Below, piece after piece: positions 1 through 12,900 of a DNA stretch of 64,000 bases; positions within the stretch are counted from its first letter, which is position 1, and every line of letters begins with the position of its first letter. The notes under the pieces were generated by a model that saw nothing but the letters and a program-made list of their open reading frames with translations, was not told the origin of the DNA and ran no database searches. The DNA is from Ascaris suum (lineage: Eukaryota > Nematoda > Chromadorea > Rhabditida > Ascarididae), in NCBI GenBank assembly GCA_013433145.1, contig CM024187.1, positions 19,395,826 through 19,459,825 of the forward strand, written 5' to 3'. The position numbers and the translations under genes were made by a program.

Positions 1-789
1 AATCGACGTCCCTTCACTGTTTCTTGCTCAATAGCGCTTGCTCATTCGTGAATTCGGAACAACCATAAGCTCGAAACCCGCACCCCCCCCCCCACCTTAG
101 TTTTTAGAGGCACGGAAAACTAGGATGCTCAGGGATCGTCAGGAAGCCTATCTAGTGTTGTCAAGAGAACTTCATCAGTTGGTACCAAAATTCATATGAA
201 TAACTTCTGAAGCTTGCTGACTTTCAAAAAAGTGTTTGGGGAGGATGGCCATGGCCAACATTTTTGGCTCTTTAAAAAATGTTTTGCTTGTCGAAACCCT
301 TAATAATGAAATTTTATGACAATCGAAATGCTTTTAATGATGGGCACTCGAATTGTTTAGCGTCAGTGGGCATAATATGCACGTATATCGTACATTGTGT
401 CAAAGGTTTAGCGAATGTCTTTTGAAGATATTACTTGCGCAGGATGCCTAAGAAATAAATTATGCCGCACGGGTGGCATGAAAAGTAAGTTGACAAAGCC
501 ATACAAGGTCCAATAGCAATAAGCAGGTGTGAACTAATTCGGAAGAACGTTTCTACGATTTCATGGCAGAAAGGCAAAACACGTAACAAGTCCGCGGAAA
601 GAAAACAACTGAGACAAATCAATCGAAACTCTTTCCGGAAAGCGCATCTTAAATGTAAGGAAGATTTTGCGAATGTTAAGTTATTCAATTTGCGTTTAAG
701 CAAAACGAATTATATCGTGAATATTAGTGAAAACCAAAAAACTTATCATATACCATGAATTGAGTAAATTCAATGACACTGCAACTAAC
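1..789 (-). other. Partial intron after exon 76
   Basis: No LDLa, EGF or propeller motif is seen on the minus strand here, so the next exon lies outside. A run of 11 C occurs at 83-93. The short open frames show no recognisable domain. Confidence 0.6.
83..93. repeat. Poly-C tract, 11 bases
   Basis: Homopolymer read directly from the sequence; intronic. Confidence 0.9.
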
Positions 790-909
790 CGCAGTGCTGT
801 TCATCAGCACCATTGCCACAGTCGTCTGTGCCGTCGCAAACCGCCGCTTTTGGAATACATTTTGAGCTGTTCGAACACTTAAACTGCCCATCGCTACACT
901 GATACGAGC
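790..909 (-). CDS. lrp-1: Exon 76: LDLa repeat 3 of cluster IV, last exon in window
   Basis: [14 protein letters not shown] and [16 protein letters not shown]. Donor GTTAGT in phase 1 shows that the gene continues beyond the left edge. Acceptor ttccag. Confidence 0.95.
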
Positions 910-3900
910 CTGGAAATTGCAAATCTCTCATCGATTTACTTTTCATCATTACTGCTTGAAAGTGGCATTTCGATGAACGAATTCTTCGAGATGCGAAACT
1001 AGAAAAGCCAGAAACAGCTCATCCGACTTCTCTTATTTCTATAGCGCTTTTTTACTACTCTTATTTTTTTTATTTTATTTTTGTTCTACTTCCAGATCTG
1101 CCGCCAAGAAGGTTTAAAAAGTGGAGTTTAATCTTCGTTGTTGAGAAGATCAAAACATGACTCGAAATGAAAACTGCAAGAGGAATGCAATGCTCAAATA
1201 TGTATTGTTCGCTCGCTGAACACATAACTATAAAGCACTCCACCCTGACGAAATCGTAAAATACTGCAATAGCGTTATGGACGAGCTCCGATATAATCAA
1301 AATAGAATGGTCCTTTGACAGATATTATGAGAGTAAAATCTTGTTTGCAATTAATTAACAATGAAATTCGACCACCTTAGGTGTCTTAAGTTTAGCTCCT
1401 ACCTGAGCAAGAAAATATTTGTTGCTCTAGCTGCCTCAAAAATCTACAATTAAAACAACTATTTCTTATGCAACGCAATAACAGATGAGTTCCAAAAATC
1501 ACGGTTTCACACAAAAAAAACTTACTGCATAGCTCAGTCTTCTCGTCTTCACCTAGTGGGCAATCCACCTTTCCATCGCATATGTCCTGAGGTCCTATGC
1601 AAACAGATGTGTCGTTAGGAGATTTCACTTTACATGCCATCTGCCCCAATTCGCACTTAAATTCCGGACACGCACCTGAAACATGTTTTACCTCTAAAAC
1701 ACCAGAAACGCTATCCGTTGCATTGAACTCTGAAGGGAGTAGCATATTTACTAAACAGCTCCCTACGGGGAGCAAGCACGAAAGAAGAATGCAATCCAAC
1801 CGTTCCTAAAAATGTGCAATAAATGCAACAAAACGCTGCATGCTGCAAGAATCACCTGTAAATTGTATTGCTCACATCATATGGAAGCTTCTTCACCTCG
1901 TTGCCTCCTCCCTTCACCTTCCACCCTCTCCCCCGTGAACACTGCCTCTCTTCCCACGAAAGTGAAGCCTAGGCGGCTTTGTTTTTTGAGGGGACTGAAT
2001 TACATACAGTTTAACATAAAATGAACTAGCTTCAAAATAAGAACATGCTCACACGTAGCACATCAAAAAACTAAAAGCAACTACGAGAACGACCTTTAAT
2101 GCCAAAGCGTTCATCTTCCATATCGCCGCAGTCATCTTGCCCATCGCATACCCACCAGAACGGCAAACACTTGAACGTATTGTGACAGATAAAATCACTT
2201 CTGAAATATCAGCCAGCTTTACAGCTAAGTACGCGAAAGAACATACAGCTCCTTCTCACTCTTGGCTCCTCATATGATCGAACTATGAATGACAGCCTGT
2301 TCAGAAGGTTCATCCAGCTGCTATTTACACCACTACAGGTCGTGCTAGTGCAGCAAAAATTTTGATTATAGATCAAAGTTGCTCAGCTGGAATTATTTAT
2401 TTACAGCTCACAGCTAACTTCAACTGAGCTCAATTGTTAAGCGAAACCTTTGACCTTTGGGCGGGTCTGTACGAAATGCATAAATGAACAAAAACTGAAG
2501 GATATTTAGAATGGCATTCCCACTTAGAAGGGAAGGGCATTCGCTAAATTTTGGAACTTCGAATTCCGAGAGTAAAATTTTTGATTCACTTCTTGCAGAC
2601 TTCAGAGCCGAACTTTCTGAGAGAAACATGAACAACGCACAAGTAAAATGAATGTGAAAATGACTTACGGTTTACAATCGGGTTTACATTTGTTGCCTTC
2701 CGCGCGAAAACCTTGAGCACAAACGCATGTGAATTCATCTGAAAAGATGAGAAACTAACTACGAAATGAAAAATAACAAAGATCGCATTGTTGTTAATTA
2801 TGCAAACTGGTAGATCACATACTGATTAAAGGAATATCATTGCAATTATTACACTGCAAATTGCAATCGGTTAGCCAATTTTCGTCCTTCCAACGATGTA
2901 GAAAAACTAATGTCATCAAATGAAAATTTATACATTTCCGCTGGATCAATGAAGGTCATGGGGTATTTTTTTAAAATTTGCAAGCACTATATGTTTCAAG
3001 ATGAACTAACTCTTAAAACTAAACAATCCGATATTAGATCGCACAGAATGGTATAAAAAGGTAACCTTGATTTTTAGATGCAAGACAAATATTGTCGCAA
3101 CGATTTGCTTTACGACACGGATGTGATAAATGTTGTCCGTCAGCTGTCATCTGTAGTAGAGGATGAACAATCTGAAAGGATGAGATTCTTTAATGGATGC
3201 ATGCAACTTCCCACGAATTCTATGAGCTAAATCCTACCGTATTAGTATGTTTTCTCTTCGCAAATTTATTCTTGTTTCTAGGTTTGAAGTTGTTTCCGCT
3301 TGCATACCGAATCTTCTACATCAGGAGCAAAACCAGAAAATTTTTTCGAGGAGGCGATACTTTTTGCAACTTCTCATGTTTTTCCTGCTTTTCCTGAAAT
3401 TTCTTTCTTCACGAGACTACCTAAAATCATACAGGAGGTGGCGACCGATCCCATCATTCCAGCTCTCTCTCCAATCCAACAAACACTGAAAACACAGCAA
3501 AAATTTCTAAAGACGACAGACCTGCACTATTTCCAGTGATTTTTTTCTTTCGCTGGTAGTCTGCATTTTCTTCTGACCAAAAATTTTGAAGGCGACAACC
3601 GCTCTCCCTGCTGATTTCCATCACAGTCTCTATTGCATTTCCTAACGAAAAGTTTGAAGTCACTGCTTGTCAAAATCACGAATTGTTGGAAGCGACCCAT
3701 CCGATCGACGAACCTTAACGCCCATAGGACGGTAATGAGTGAAATTTAGGATGACGGTACGCATTTCGCCAGTAATTTTGTGCGCACGCTCCACTGTTCG
3801 GTTCGTCCAATCTGTCCAATAGAGGAAGTCTTCGAAGACAGCTAGACCGAAGATGTGCTTCACTGACTTTGTGAGCACAGTTCGTCGATTATCACCGTCA

Positions 3901-6900
3901 TAGTCAGATGAGCCTGAAATTGCACACCTCGGATTACAGATAGTCTCTGCAAGAGGGCAAGTTTTTTTCTTTTTTGTTAATTTATAGGAACGTTTTTTAA
4001 AGGATGCTGCATAATGCATAAAATTATCATTTTATCATACGATCATTTCTATTCCTGATCATTTTTCTTGTCTTTGTTAGTGTATACAGTCAACATACTA
4101 TCATACGATCAAAATCATTGTTATCTGAATGGCAATTAGCAAATGAAGGCAATCTACATATTTCCGCTCAGAAATTTGGAAAATACCGCATTGAGTCACA
4201 GAAAAGAGGTACTAGCCACAGAAGGCTGCAAAATTTCACTCTGCGTGATGGCAGTCCATGTCGACCATCACGCTCGCCAGGTTCACCAGCCGCTTTCCCA
4301 CCCCTCTCCGTCAGCACGTGCCAATATTGTGTCTTAATTGTTATAAGTAAAAAGAAACCTATGTAGTCAAGATGGCCATCTCCCCAAAAGACACGTCTCG
4401 TTGTCGTATCGACAGCCAGAGCATTTGGCCATCTAAGCGAGCTTGTGATTATGAGACGACGATTCGCTCCGTCCATATCCATACGACCGATGTGCGGACG
4501 CTCACCCCAATCCGACCAAAACAGAACGCTGTAATCCTGTCTCAATTAATATCACTTATCCAGACAACAAGACGCTTTTTCACTGCTGAGATATGGCATA
4601 ATACGAAGCAATGCAATGCATACAACTCATTCGAAAACGCAAATGTGAGATATTTTGCGAGAATAGTTAAGTGAAATAAACAAGTACAGTGATTGAACAT
4701 GCTTACATAAGCTTTAGTCCTATTGATGCACTTCCAGAAGACAGACACAATTAGAAATGGAGAACAGATGAGAGTGAGATAGAAAATGTTAACAAAAGAA
4801 TCAAACGTTATTGAATATGAAAGCACTCAAGAAGTAATTGTTGCAGTAAAGAAAATGAGCTGAATGATGTAAACAATAATATAATATTCAAAGTAAGGAG
4901 CGAATTCAACTCAGAGGCATCCTCCAATTCATACATATTGCAGACTTGAGAAGAAAACACTGAGGACAACAATATGGACCTTTCACATGAGGGATGAACA
5001 GCAAGAGTTATAGGACATGAAGGATATGAAGCAATCGCTGTAGAAATCGAAAAAAAAGCGTCCTAAAACGGACACATTCAACTGGAGAGAAATCTATTGG
5101 TCGGTGATAAAAATTTTCTGCGAAGTAGCTTAACGTTCAAAAAAGATCCACCAAAAAACCAAATACCAACTACGATTCGCATCTATAGATAGATTTATGG
5201 CCAGTACTGTGAGGTGCAAAAAATTAAGCGTAATAAACGACAGCTTATGCAGAGGCGAAATATAAACGATGAGCTCACTGGCAACATAGCTACGCATTCT
5301 CCTCGGTAGACAGTTCAGAAAATGGTCGCATTAATATTCAGTTTTCTGGCAGCGTTTCAGGTTATTTCAAGCAGCGAGAAAAATGCGCCCTATTCTTTCG
5401 ATGATGTAAAATTTATCAAAACATTAGCTCGCAAAGCCTAATCATTCAACAAAAAAAAAACAACCACTAACATCGATTTTAGCAGTGAAAGAAGCGAAAT
5501 TATTCACAGCAGTCGAAGAGACATCATAAATCAACAAGACTGCAATTCCAATGAAAAACCGTAAGTGTGACAAAGCAAAAATCAGTTTTAAGGAAAAAAA
5601 GGAAATATAAGATGACTGATGTCACGAGATATAAGAAAAATTCCCTCTAAAGCTCAAAATATTCAAAAGGATGCCACGTGGAAAACATATTCCAACAATT
5701 TCATATGAGATCATAACTTAAAATGCTTACGTAATAAGAAAACATCTTAAAATATATGAAAAATCACAAACCTGGCCATTGGATCAAGTACGATTGCCCT
5801 TGGCTCTTGAAGCGGATCACCTTTAAGGATAGTATGGCGATACAGTCCTTTCATATCGGCAACCGAAATACTGTCGCCATCCTTTAAAAATTAGATTCGT
5901 GATGAAAACTTCATAAAAAATAAAACTGAAGGAAAAAAATCCGATTCTAATTTCGCAAAGGCTATAAGAAGACAAGCTGATATGAAAATTTATGCGCGAA
6001 ACCAATTGGTCACGTTGGCATTTTAACTGTTGCACCAGCAGCAATCTGGCCATAACAAGAGCCATAAAAAGAACAAAAAAGCTGGCCACATTTAACCATA
6101 CGTAAAAAACTATTTAAAACAATGTCACGAACCTTGTCGCACCAGTAGATATTTCTCGCGAGCCAATCAACGGCCAACCCATCAGGACTTCCACCAAACA
6201 AACCCGTGAGCACCTAAAAGCAACAACAATATTATCCTGAAACATAGAGAGAGACGGTGCATGTCGACAGATAATTATGCAGACTAAACGCGCCAGGCGA
6301 TTCAAAATAACCATTAATAGTAAAGGATATCATGCGATGGCCTTATACACTACGATCCACATTGGTCTATGAAATTTAAAAGTTGTCGACGAATGAAGCT
6401 GAGAAAAACCTTCGAGCATTCTAAACCAGTGGTCTATTATTACGATTCTCGCTTCGAAAGCGAGAGGTCCTAGTTTTGGCCACCGATTGAGCACCGATCT
6501 TTCTTTTGTACCAGTCGTTCAATTATTCGTGTGCTTCGTTCGTGGTATCCAGAATGCATTTCCGCTCGGACAAATCCCGATATCAATAAGCGCCTGAGCG
6601 CGAACCTTACAATTGAACCTAGTTCAACTTTTGGCGTTCCATAATTGCTACACAGGACGGATCGATGCTCATCGGTCTAGTGGTATAATGTGCAATTCGA
6701 GTGAGAGATGCCCTCTTTCCAAACACCTGTTGAGCCCGTGCCCTCAACTTGCGCTTAGCTCAACCTCCAACTAGTTATTTATTCAGGTACTTCGGTTACA
6801 GCTTCCAACAACAGCGCCGGCCCTCGCTCAGATGCCTTTCGCGTTTTATAGTGATACAGTGTTGATCATAGGCTGCGTCCAGGTTTTTTGTCTCATCAAG

Positions 6901-9900
6901 CCGAATCTCCGCATATCCACCTATTTTTGTCATACAGCCTTACACCTCCTCCGCAAAAAAAAATCGCTGACGCTCTCTAAAGCGTCACATCGTACTCTTG
7001 GGTCCGTAGCCATGTGGGCGAAACATCACAAACGGTTATAATCCCCGATCACACAGTTCTTCAGTAACATTATGCCCACTTCTGAATGCTCAGCTGAACC
7101 AAATACGAAACAACTAAGAGGGCACTGCACCTTCCTTCATATATATATATAGAAAGATCGCGTTCTTTGCAACATCCTCTATTCAGAAGAGGTCCTAATT
7201 CGAGGATAACTAAGCTAGTTAGATCTTTCGAAAAAGCTCAGATTTCTTCAACAAAAAGCATTACGGTGTTGAGGCTCTAAAGGTCCGAAATATAACGACC
7301 GCCTTAGAAGGCTATACAATGAATCACTAGAGAATAGAAGAGCAAAGCAAGACCTCAAAAATACTTCCAAAGTTATTTCAAGATCTAACGTGAACAATAA
7401 GCAAGATCCTTTAAGTGCTGTAAAGTCACGTTTCGCGCCTTTATAATTGCAAGCGCTTTAAACTCAGAGCATTTAACTCATCCAACGGTTCTTTCAGAGA
7501 CCACATAGTCTACAGTTGGAACCTCTTCTCTTGTTCCATAGATCACATCTTCAGCAGCAGCGCATTCAAACGCATGCTGGATAAAACTAGATCCATCAAT
7601 TACCACTGGCAGCTAGCAAAATCAGATGAAGTCCTCTGCTGACACTTCTCCCTTATTATAACCGTTCACCTGCGTGACGTGCTATATCTACGTTACTGTT
7701 TCGATTATAAACGCTTTATTCGAATGTCTTTCTGCCACCAACCCTCAAAAAGCTGCAATCAGCATTTGTCTACCTCCTCTTCCTGTACCGCGTGGATCTT
7801 CTTTCAAAAAAATTAAAAAGTTCCCTTTCTATTTGAGGAATTGTGCGGATAGTCAAACCGCAACTTCTATATGAAGCTTATGGAAATGGCGTGCCATCCC
7901 ATCACCCACCACGCCCGGTTCCCAGTGGAATAACAACTGATAAAAGGACAGCTTCATACTTGCTAGCTTCCAGCAGCGCACGATGAATAGATAAGTGCAG
8001 GTAGACCTTGAATGTGCCGTTTTGTTTGCTTAGCGACGTATATCCAATACTGCTAGCCGTATGCGTAACATCTGTCCAGTAAACCAGTTGTGACATGATG
8101 TCATAGTCGACCGCAACACCGTTCGAAAGATTCGACAGCAGTGCTCCTTTAGGTGTGCCCGTTACAGAGAATAGTCGCACATAATGTCGGTTGATCAGCA
8201 ATATTTCTGGATCAACTGCAATCGCTTTCATATTAATGCATTCATGCTCGACTTTCCCTTCATATCAAAACTCAAGAGGAGTAATCTTAATCAATAAATG
8301 CCTTCCAATATCTACCACATTTATTATATAACCGGCCAACTCAACATGAATTATATTGTCAGGTATGGGCATCTGACATAACCGAAGCAAAATTTACACA
8401 TAGTTTTAGCATTCGAGATCACGAAATTCAGAGTTTCACGAAAGTCAGCGACTAAGAAATCGAAGGCTCTCGAATGAGACTTCCTGGGTGTGGGAGCGCC
8501 AGCACTGCTTCTTACTACTACTAGCATACAGAGCTCGAAAACTGTTAACAAAGGACAGGTATTTTTTCAAGTAACAACACTGCTGATGCAGCAAGGATGT
8601 TATGGACAAGATACATACAAATAAAGTGTTAACGTCAAAAGCCGCAAAGAAATAATCTTGTACTGTCAGTTCAACAGCAGTCAAAATCATTTCACTCAGG
8701 CATTTGAGAGGCGAATAACCGTTCGGCTTCGGTTCCACCGTCGAGACGGTAATGGAAGATCGGAAGGTGTGAACTTAATCCAGAAAGCATTTGTTAGCAC
8801 TCTTCGGATATACATTTTTTTCCACGGATCTTGATTGAGACCTTACATTTAATAGAATATAATCTTGTTCTGCTTTTATACAAAAATCATTAGTGATATT
8901 TTTTCTGCGGGAGTAATAAATTTTAAAAAATTCTCCAAATATTATGTGAAAACGATCTAATGAGGGGAATTTCATCAAAAAACCTCAACTTTCTAATGTT
9001 TTATGCAAAAAACAGCATCGAAAGAAGAGTACGTTCTATGTTTAACTCAAAAACGGCGAAAAAAAAAAACATTTATTAACGAGAAGAAAGCAAATATCGT
9101 GTTACTTGAATCGCTATGACGACAAGTTCGTCGATCCGGAGCCAGCTTGTAGCCAGGATCGCAACCGCATTCGAACCTGTTGTCTCCTTTACTCAGACAA
9201 TGTTGTGAGCATGGGAAGTCTTCACATTGATCCCGTACTGAAAATTATTTTTTTATTTCCTGGAGAGGTAGACTGATCTTATTTCTTCTTTCGAAGGCAT
9301 GAGTGACTATAAGCGTTAACCTCAAAACACATCTGAACTGCTTCAACAAACATTCTGCATCCTGCTCCATGAGTTAAAAATTCTGCTCCCTCAGTAAGGA
9401 GACTCAAAACGCTGACTGTTTCTGATGCTGCTTTTGTAAAAGACTTTGTAAGCTTATATGAAGCTAAAAAGAGTTATACCTCTCCTACTCCCTCCCCCCT
9501 CCCGCCTACACAAGCCATTAAATTGTACTAGCTGGAAAAGTTTACAATCAGTCAACTATCACAGGATGATATTAAACTACAAGGCGATAACAGGACTAAA
9601 CGCACATATACAGGAGCGATTGTCGTGTTTGCTGACCACTCTCGGTGGAGTGCATTCACAGCGGTATGATATTGGCAGGTTGACGCAATTTTCCTCGCAA
9701 GCTGCATCCACACACTCATCGACACGACACAGCGCTGGCTCATCGGAACTGCAAAAATGCACCAATTCTCAGCGTTGACAATCAACTCAGGAAACCATTG
9801 CATGTGTGAATAAGCAGGTAAATTAGGATTAATAATCAGATGTGAAGTGAACTGGGGGAGGGGGGGTTGAGAAAAAGACACAGCATAGCCTTGACTCATT

Positions 9901-12900
9901 GTATTCAAACATCTAGGTAGCCCTTAATGTCGTACCCTCCTATACTCTCTAATTCGGCTCCAAGCTTCAACAAACGTTAGTCAATATACGACCACTTATA
10001 ATTAGGACTTGCCAGTGTTTGCACTTGCGTGCAATCTCGAGAGCAGGTGGGTTAAAAAGTATCAAAGCTGATAAAATGGAACATAGAGCAACGGAGCCAT
10101 TCATCGAAAGTGTTTTTGGAAGTTATTCTTTTTGTATTCCGACGTCGCAAAAGTTTTGAACAGAATAGACGTCTGAAAGACAAAAGGCGATCGAAAACGT
10201 ACTTGTCACCGCAATCATTTTTCGAGTTACAAACGAGTGCAGCATCGATACATACACCGTTCGCACAATGGAACATCATAGCACCACAGCTGCCCCGCGA
10301 TGGATCCGAACATAACTCTTCCGCTTCGTCGGTGCCATCTGAGCAATCTCGAATGCCATTGCATGTCCAGTTACGTGGAATACATTGACCACTACCACAC
10401 CGAAACTGCCAAGCAGTACACTGGCGACGATCTTGAAAAAGTTTATTTCACTCAGAAGTATTTATAAAATTGCTCTCATGACAATGGCACAGCAATATTA
10501 CTTCTTGAAAGTGGTGCTTCATTTATATAAATAAGAGTTTCAGATTGGAGAGTGAGCTTATGTCCGCAGAACACATTGAAAAGCCGCTTTGAACAATGCA
10601 AGGTAACTGCAGTAATGTCGGCCAAAATTTCGCAGGTCAGTGCTCAAACAGCAATATGTGCAGATGCAATGAAGCGTTACATTCGGCACTCACCACATGT
10701 GGGCGGCTCATCACTTCCATCGTCACAATCATTCTCACCATCACAGAAGTGTCTTCGCGGTATGCATTGCACTGGGCCACCGGTTGTCCCATTGCAACGG
10801 AATTCACCTTGCTTGCACGAGCGCAACAACACCAACAACGAATCATCTACAGTGAAATATGGAAAACTGAACAGAACAAACTTTACAGAAACACCATGTT
10901 GCTAGTGCAGGACAATTTTGGGTTTACTGCAACGCCTAAAATTCGGATAAAATAGATAAAAGGCATTATGCAAATGCAATTATGCTCTAAAACAAAACTG
11001 GAAATTAATGGGATTAGGTATTCAAGCTGTGAGTAAAAGTCTAGAAGACGGAGAAAACATAGCCTCACTGAAAACCACTAACTTTTGTATATTTTAAATG
11101 ACCACCTTTAAAGAAGTGAAAAGTGATTTTTTAAGGTATTTTGAGATGTGCTAGCTAGTATTCCTGGTTTTTCAAACCGACTCATGCAAATATAATTAAA
11201 TGAAAGGGAAAGGAGGATAGCTGCATGGGTGCTGAGAAAAGGCGGCTTACCGCAACCCTTCTCATCGGAGCTCGTACCGTGTTGCCCTCCATCCATGCAG
11301 TCATCGGTTCCATCACAACGCCATTCGATGGGTATACAATTGCCATTTGAACACATGAAATGATTCTTCTCATCGCACAGCCTAAATAAGTAAAAATTGG
11401 TACTACTCCAAAGGACAGCCTGATCATTTCCAATCAAGAACAACAGCTAGAGCGGAACAATGGGTGTATCTGGTCGGGTGCCATTTGTGATGGGAAAACG
11501 AAATGAGGACAAGAAAAAAAAACGCGAATTATTAACTGCAAGCGAATTGCCAAATATTTGGGGCTATTTTTTCGGGCAAAAAAGTGTCTCTATAGACATG
11601 AGACTGATATGGCCCAGAAGCGTCTGCAACTTAAAAGACGAGTTGGAAGACAAAGTCGAGAAAGCGGCAAATGCGATGAATCGCCTCTTGAACCAAGTCG
11701 TCATCCTCTGACGTTTCCCACAGAACTACAGAGGTCCTCTGACTATGTTTCTAACAGAGAAGGAGGCAAAATAGACTTCACTCCCACAGCCGAAAAGAAC
11801 AGGATGCCCTATCCAAACGCCCGCCCATGAGCAGTAACGTTCGTCCTCGCCTCCAGAGCTGACAAGCAGCGCACGAGGCTCTCCTATATGCCACTAGTTC
11901 ATAAAATGGATGTTGAGTCTTTCCGCTTGCATATCTGTAACGAAGGAGTGAATACTAGAACGGGATGCGAAATTCAAAGATACACAACTAACCCTTCACA
12001 GTCGTGTTCGTCGCTTCCGTCCCCACAGTCGTCGTTACCATCACAACGCCATCGCTTGTCAAGACATTTCCCAGTCGATGTGCACGTGTGCTCCAATTCC
12101 TCATCACATGTTTTGCCTGAGAAAAACTCTCTGACAATCATCAAGCTCAAATGAACAAACTAGTTTTCACTACATACTTGGGAAGACTGTTAATGATTCA
12201 GTGATGATAAAGCAATATGTTCTCACATACCTCTAGAAGTACTAGACATTTTTAGTACCTCACCATTCCCCCTCCTCTACAAGAATTCTGACCTTTCAGT
12301 CACTGAGGATGGCAACCACTCAAATGATTGGTGTCTCTCATAAACCCGCAGTTGAGGCGCTCGAAACTACTATCCATGTTAAGGAATGGGAAGAGAAAGC
12401 TATTAAAGAAGGAAATTAGCCGATTTCTCCATTGTTTGTGTAACCGTTCTTGACTTATGAACAAAAGCGGAACTCACGACAGTAATTTTCATCCGAGCCA
12501 TCAGCGCAATCGCGATGCCCATCACATATCCAAACGATCGGAATGCAGGTGCCAGTCGAATTGCACCGATGTTCATACTCGGTACAATTTTCAACCTTTG
12601 GCCGTAGTGTGCCCAACGGTGAAACTAAATACACTCACTTCATTCATATAGCAACGACATTTTTGAGGGTTTCATCCACACAAAATGTTTCCAACTTTTC
12701 ATTCCTAACTTAACCACATCCTGCAACAAACTCCGAATAATGGCAATACATTTGCGGAGAAAACGACTAAACGTTGTTAATCCTATTCCTTAGTGCGGAC
12801 AAGGAAAAACACAAAGATTGACCGATTTAGGTTCCTACAAAAAAAAAACCAACTGCTATTCCTAACAGAAAAAAATAGCCCGCATGTCGAATGAAGCACC

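Larger units (their letters stand above)
6214..8006 (-). other. Longest intron (exons 67-68)
   Basis: 1793 bases. Contains two tRNA-like fragments about 240 bases apart (6427-6482, 6667-6725) and a short TA run near 7139-7151. The rest is more GC-rich than most introns here and may be old mobile-element sequence, but no protein is recognised. Confidence 0.55.

Noticed and set aside
431..703. 90-residue minus-strand frame near the left edge
   Set aside because: No LDLa cysteine pattern, no domain, and no splice sites that would connect to exon 76 in phase.
4033..4111. 13-base direct repeat TATCATACGATCA at 4033 and 4099
   Set aside because: Two short copies in an AT-rich intron, with no array structure; likely chance or a minor local duplication.
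9458..9778. Long plus-strand frames opposite LDLa and EGF exons (also at 1597, 10110, 10552, 11888, 61076)
   Set aside because: They are shadows of receptor exons on the other strand, without start context or domains of their own.
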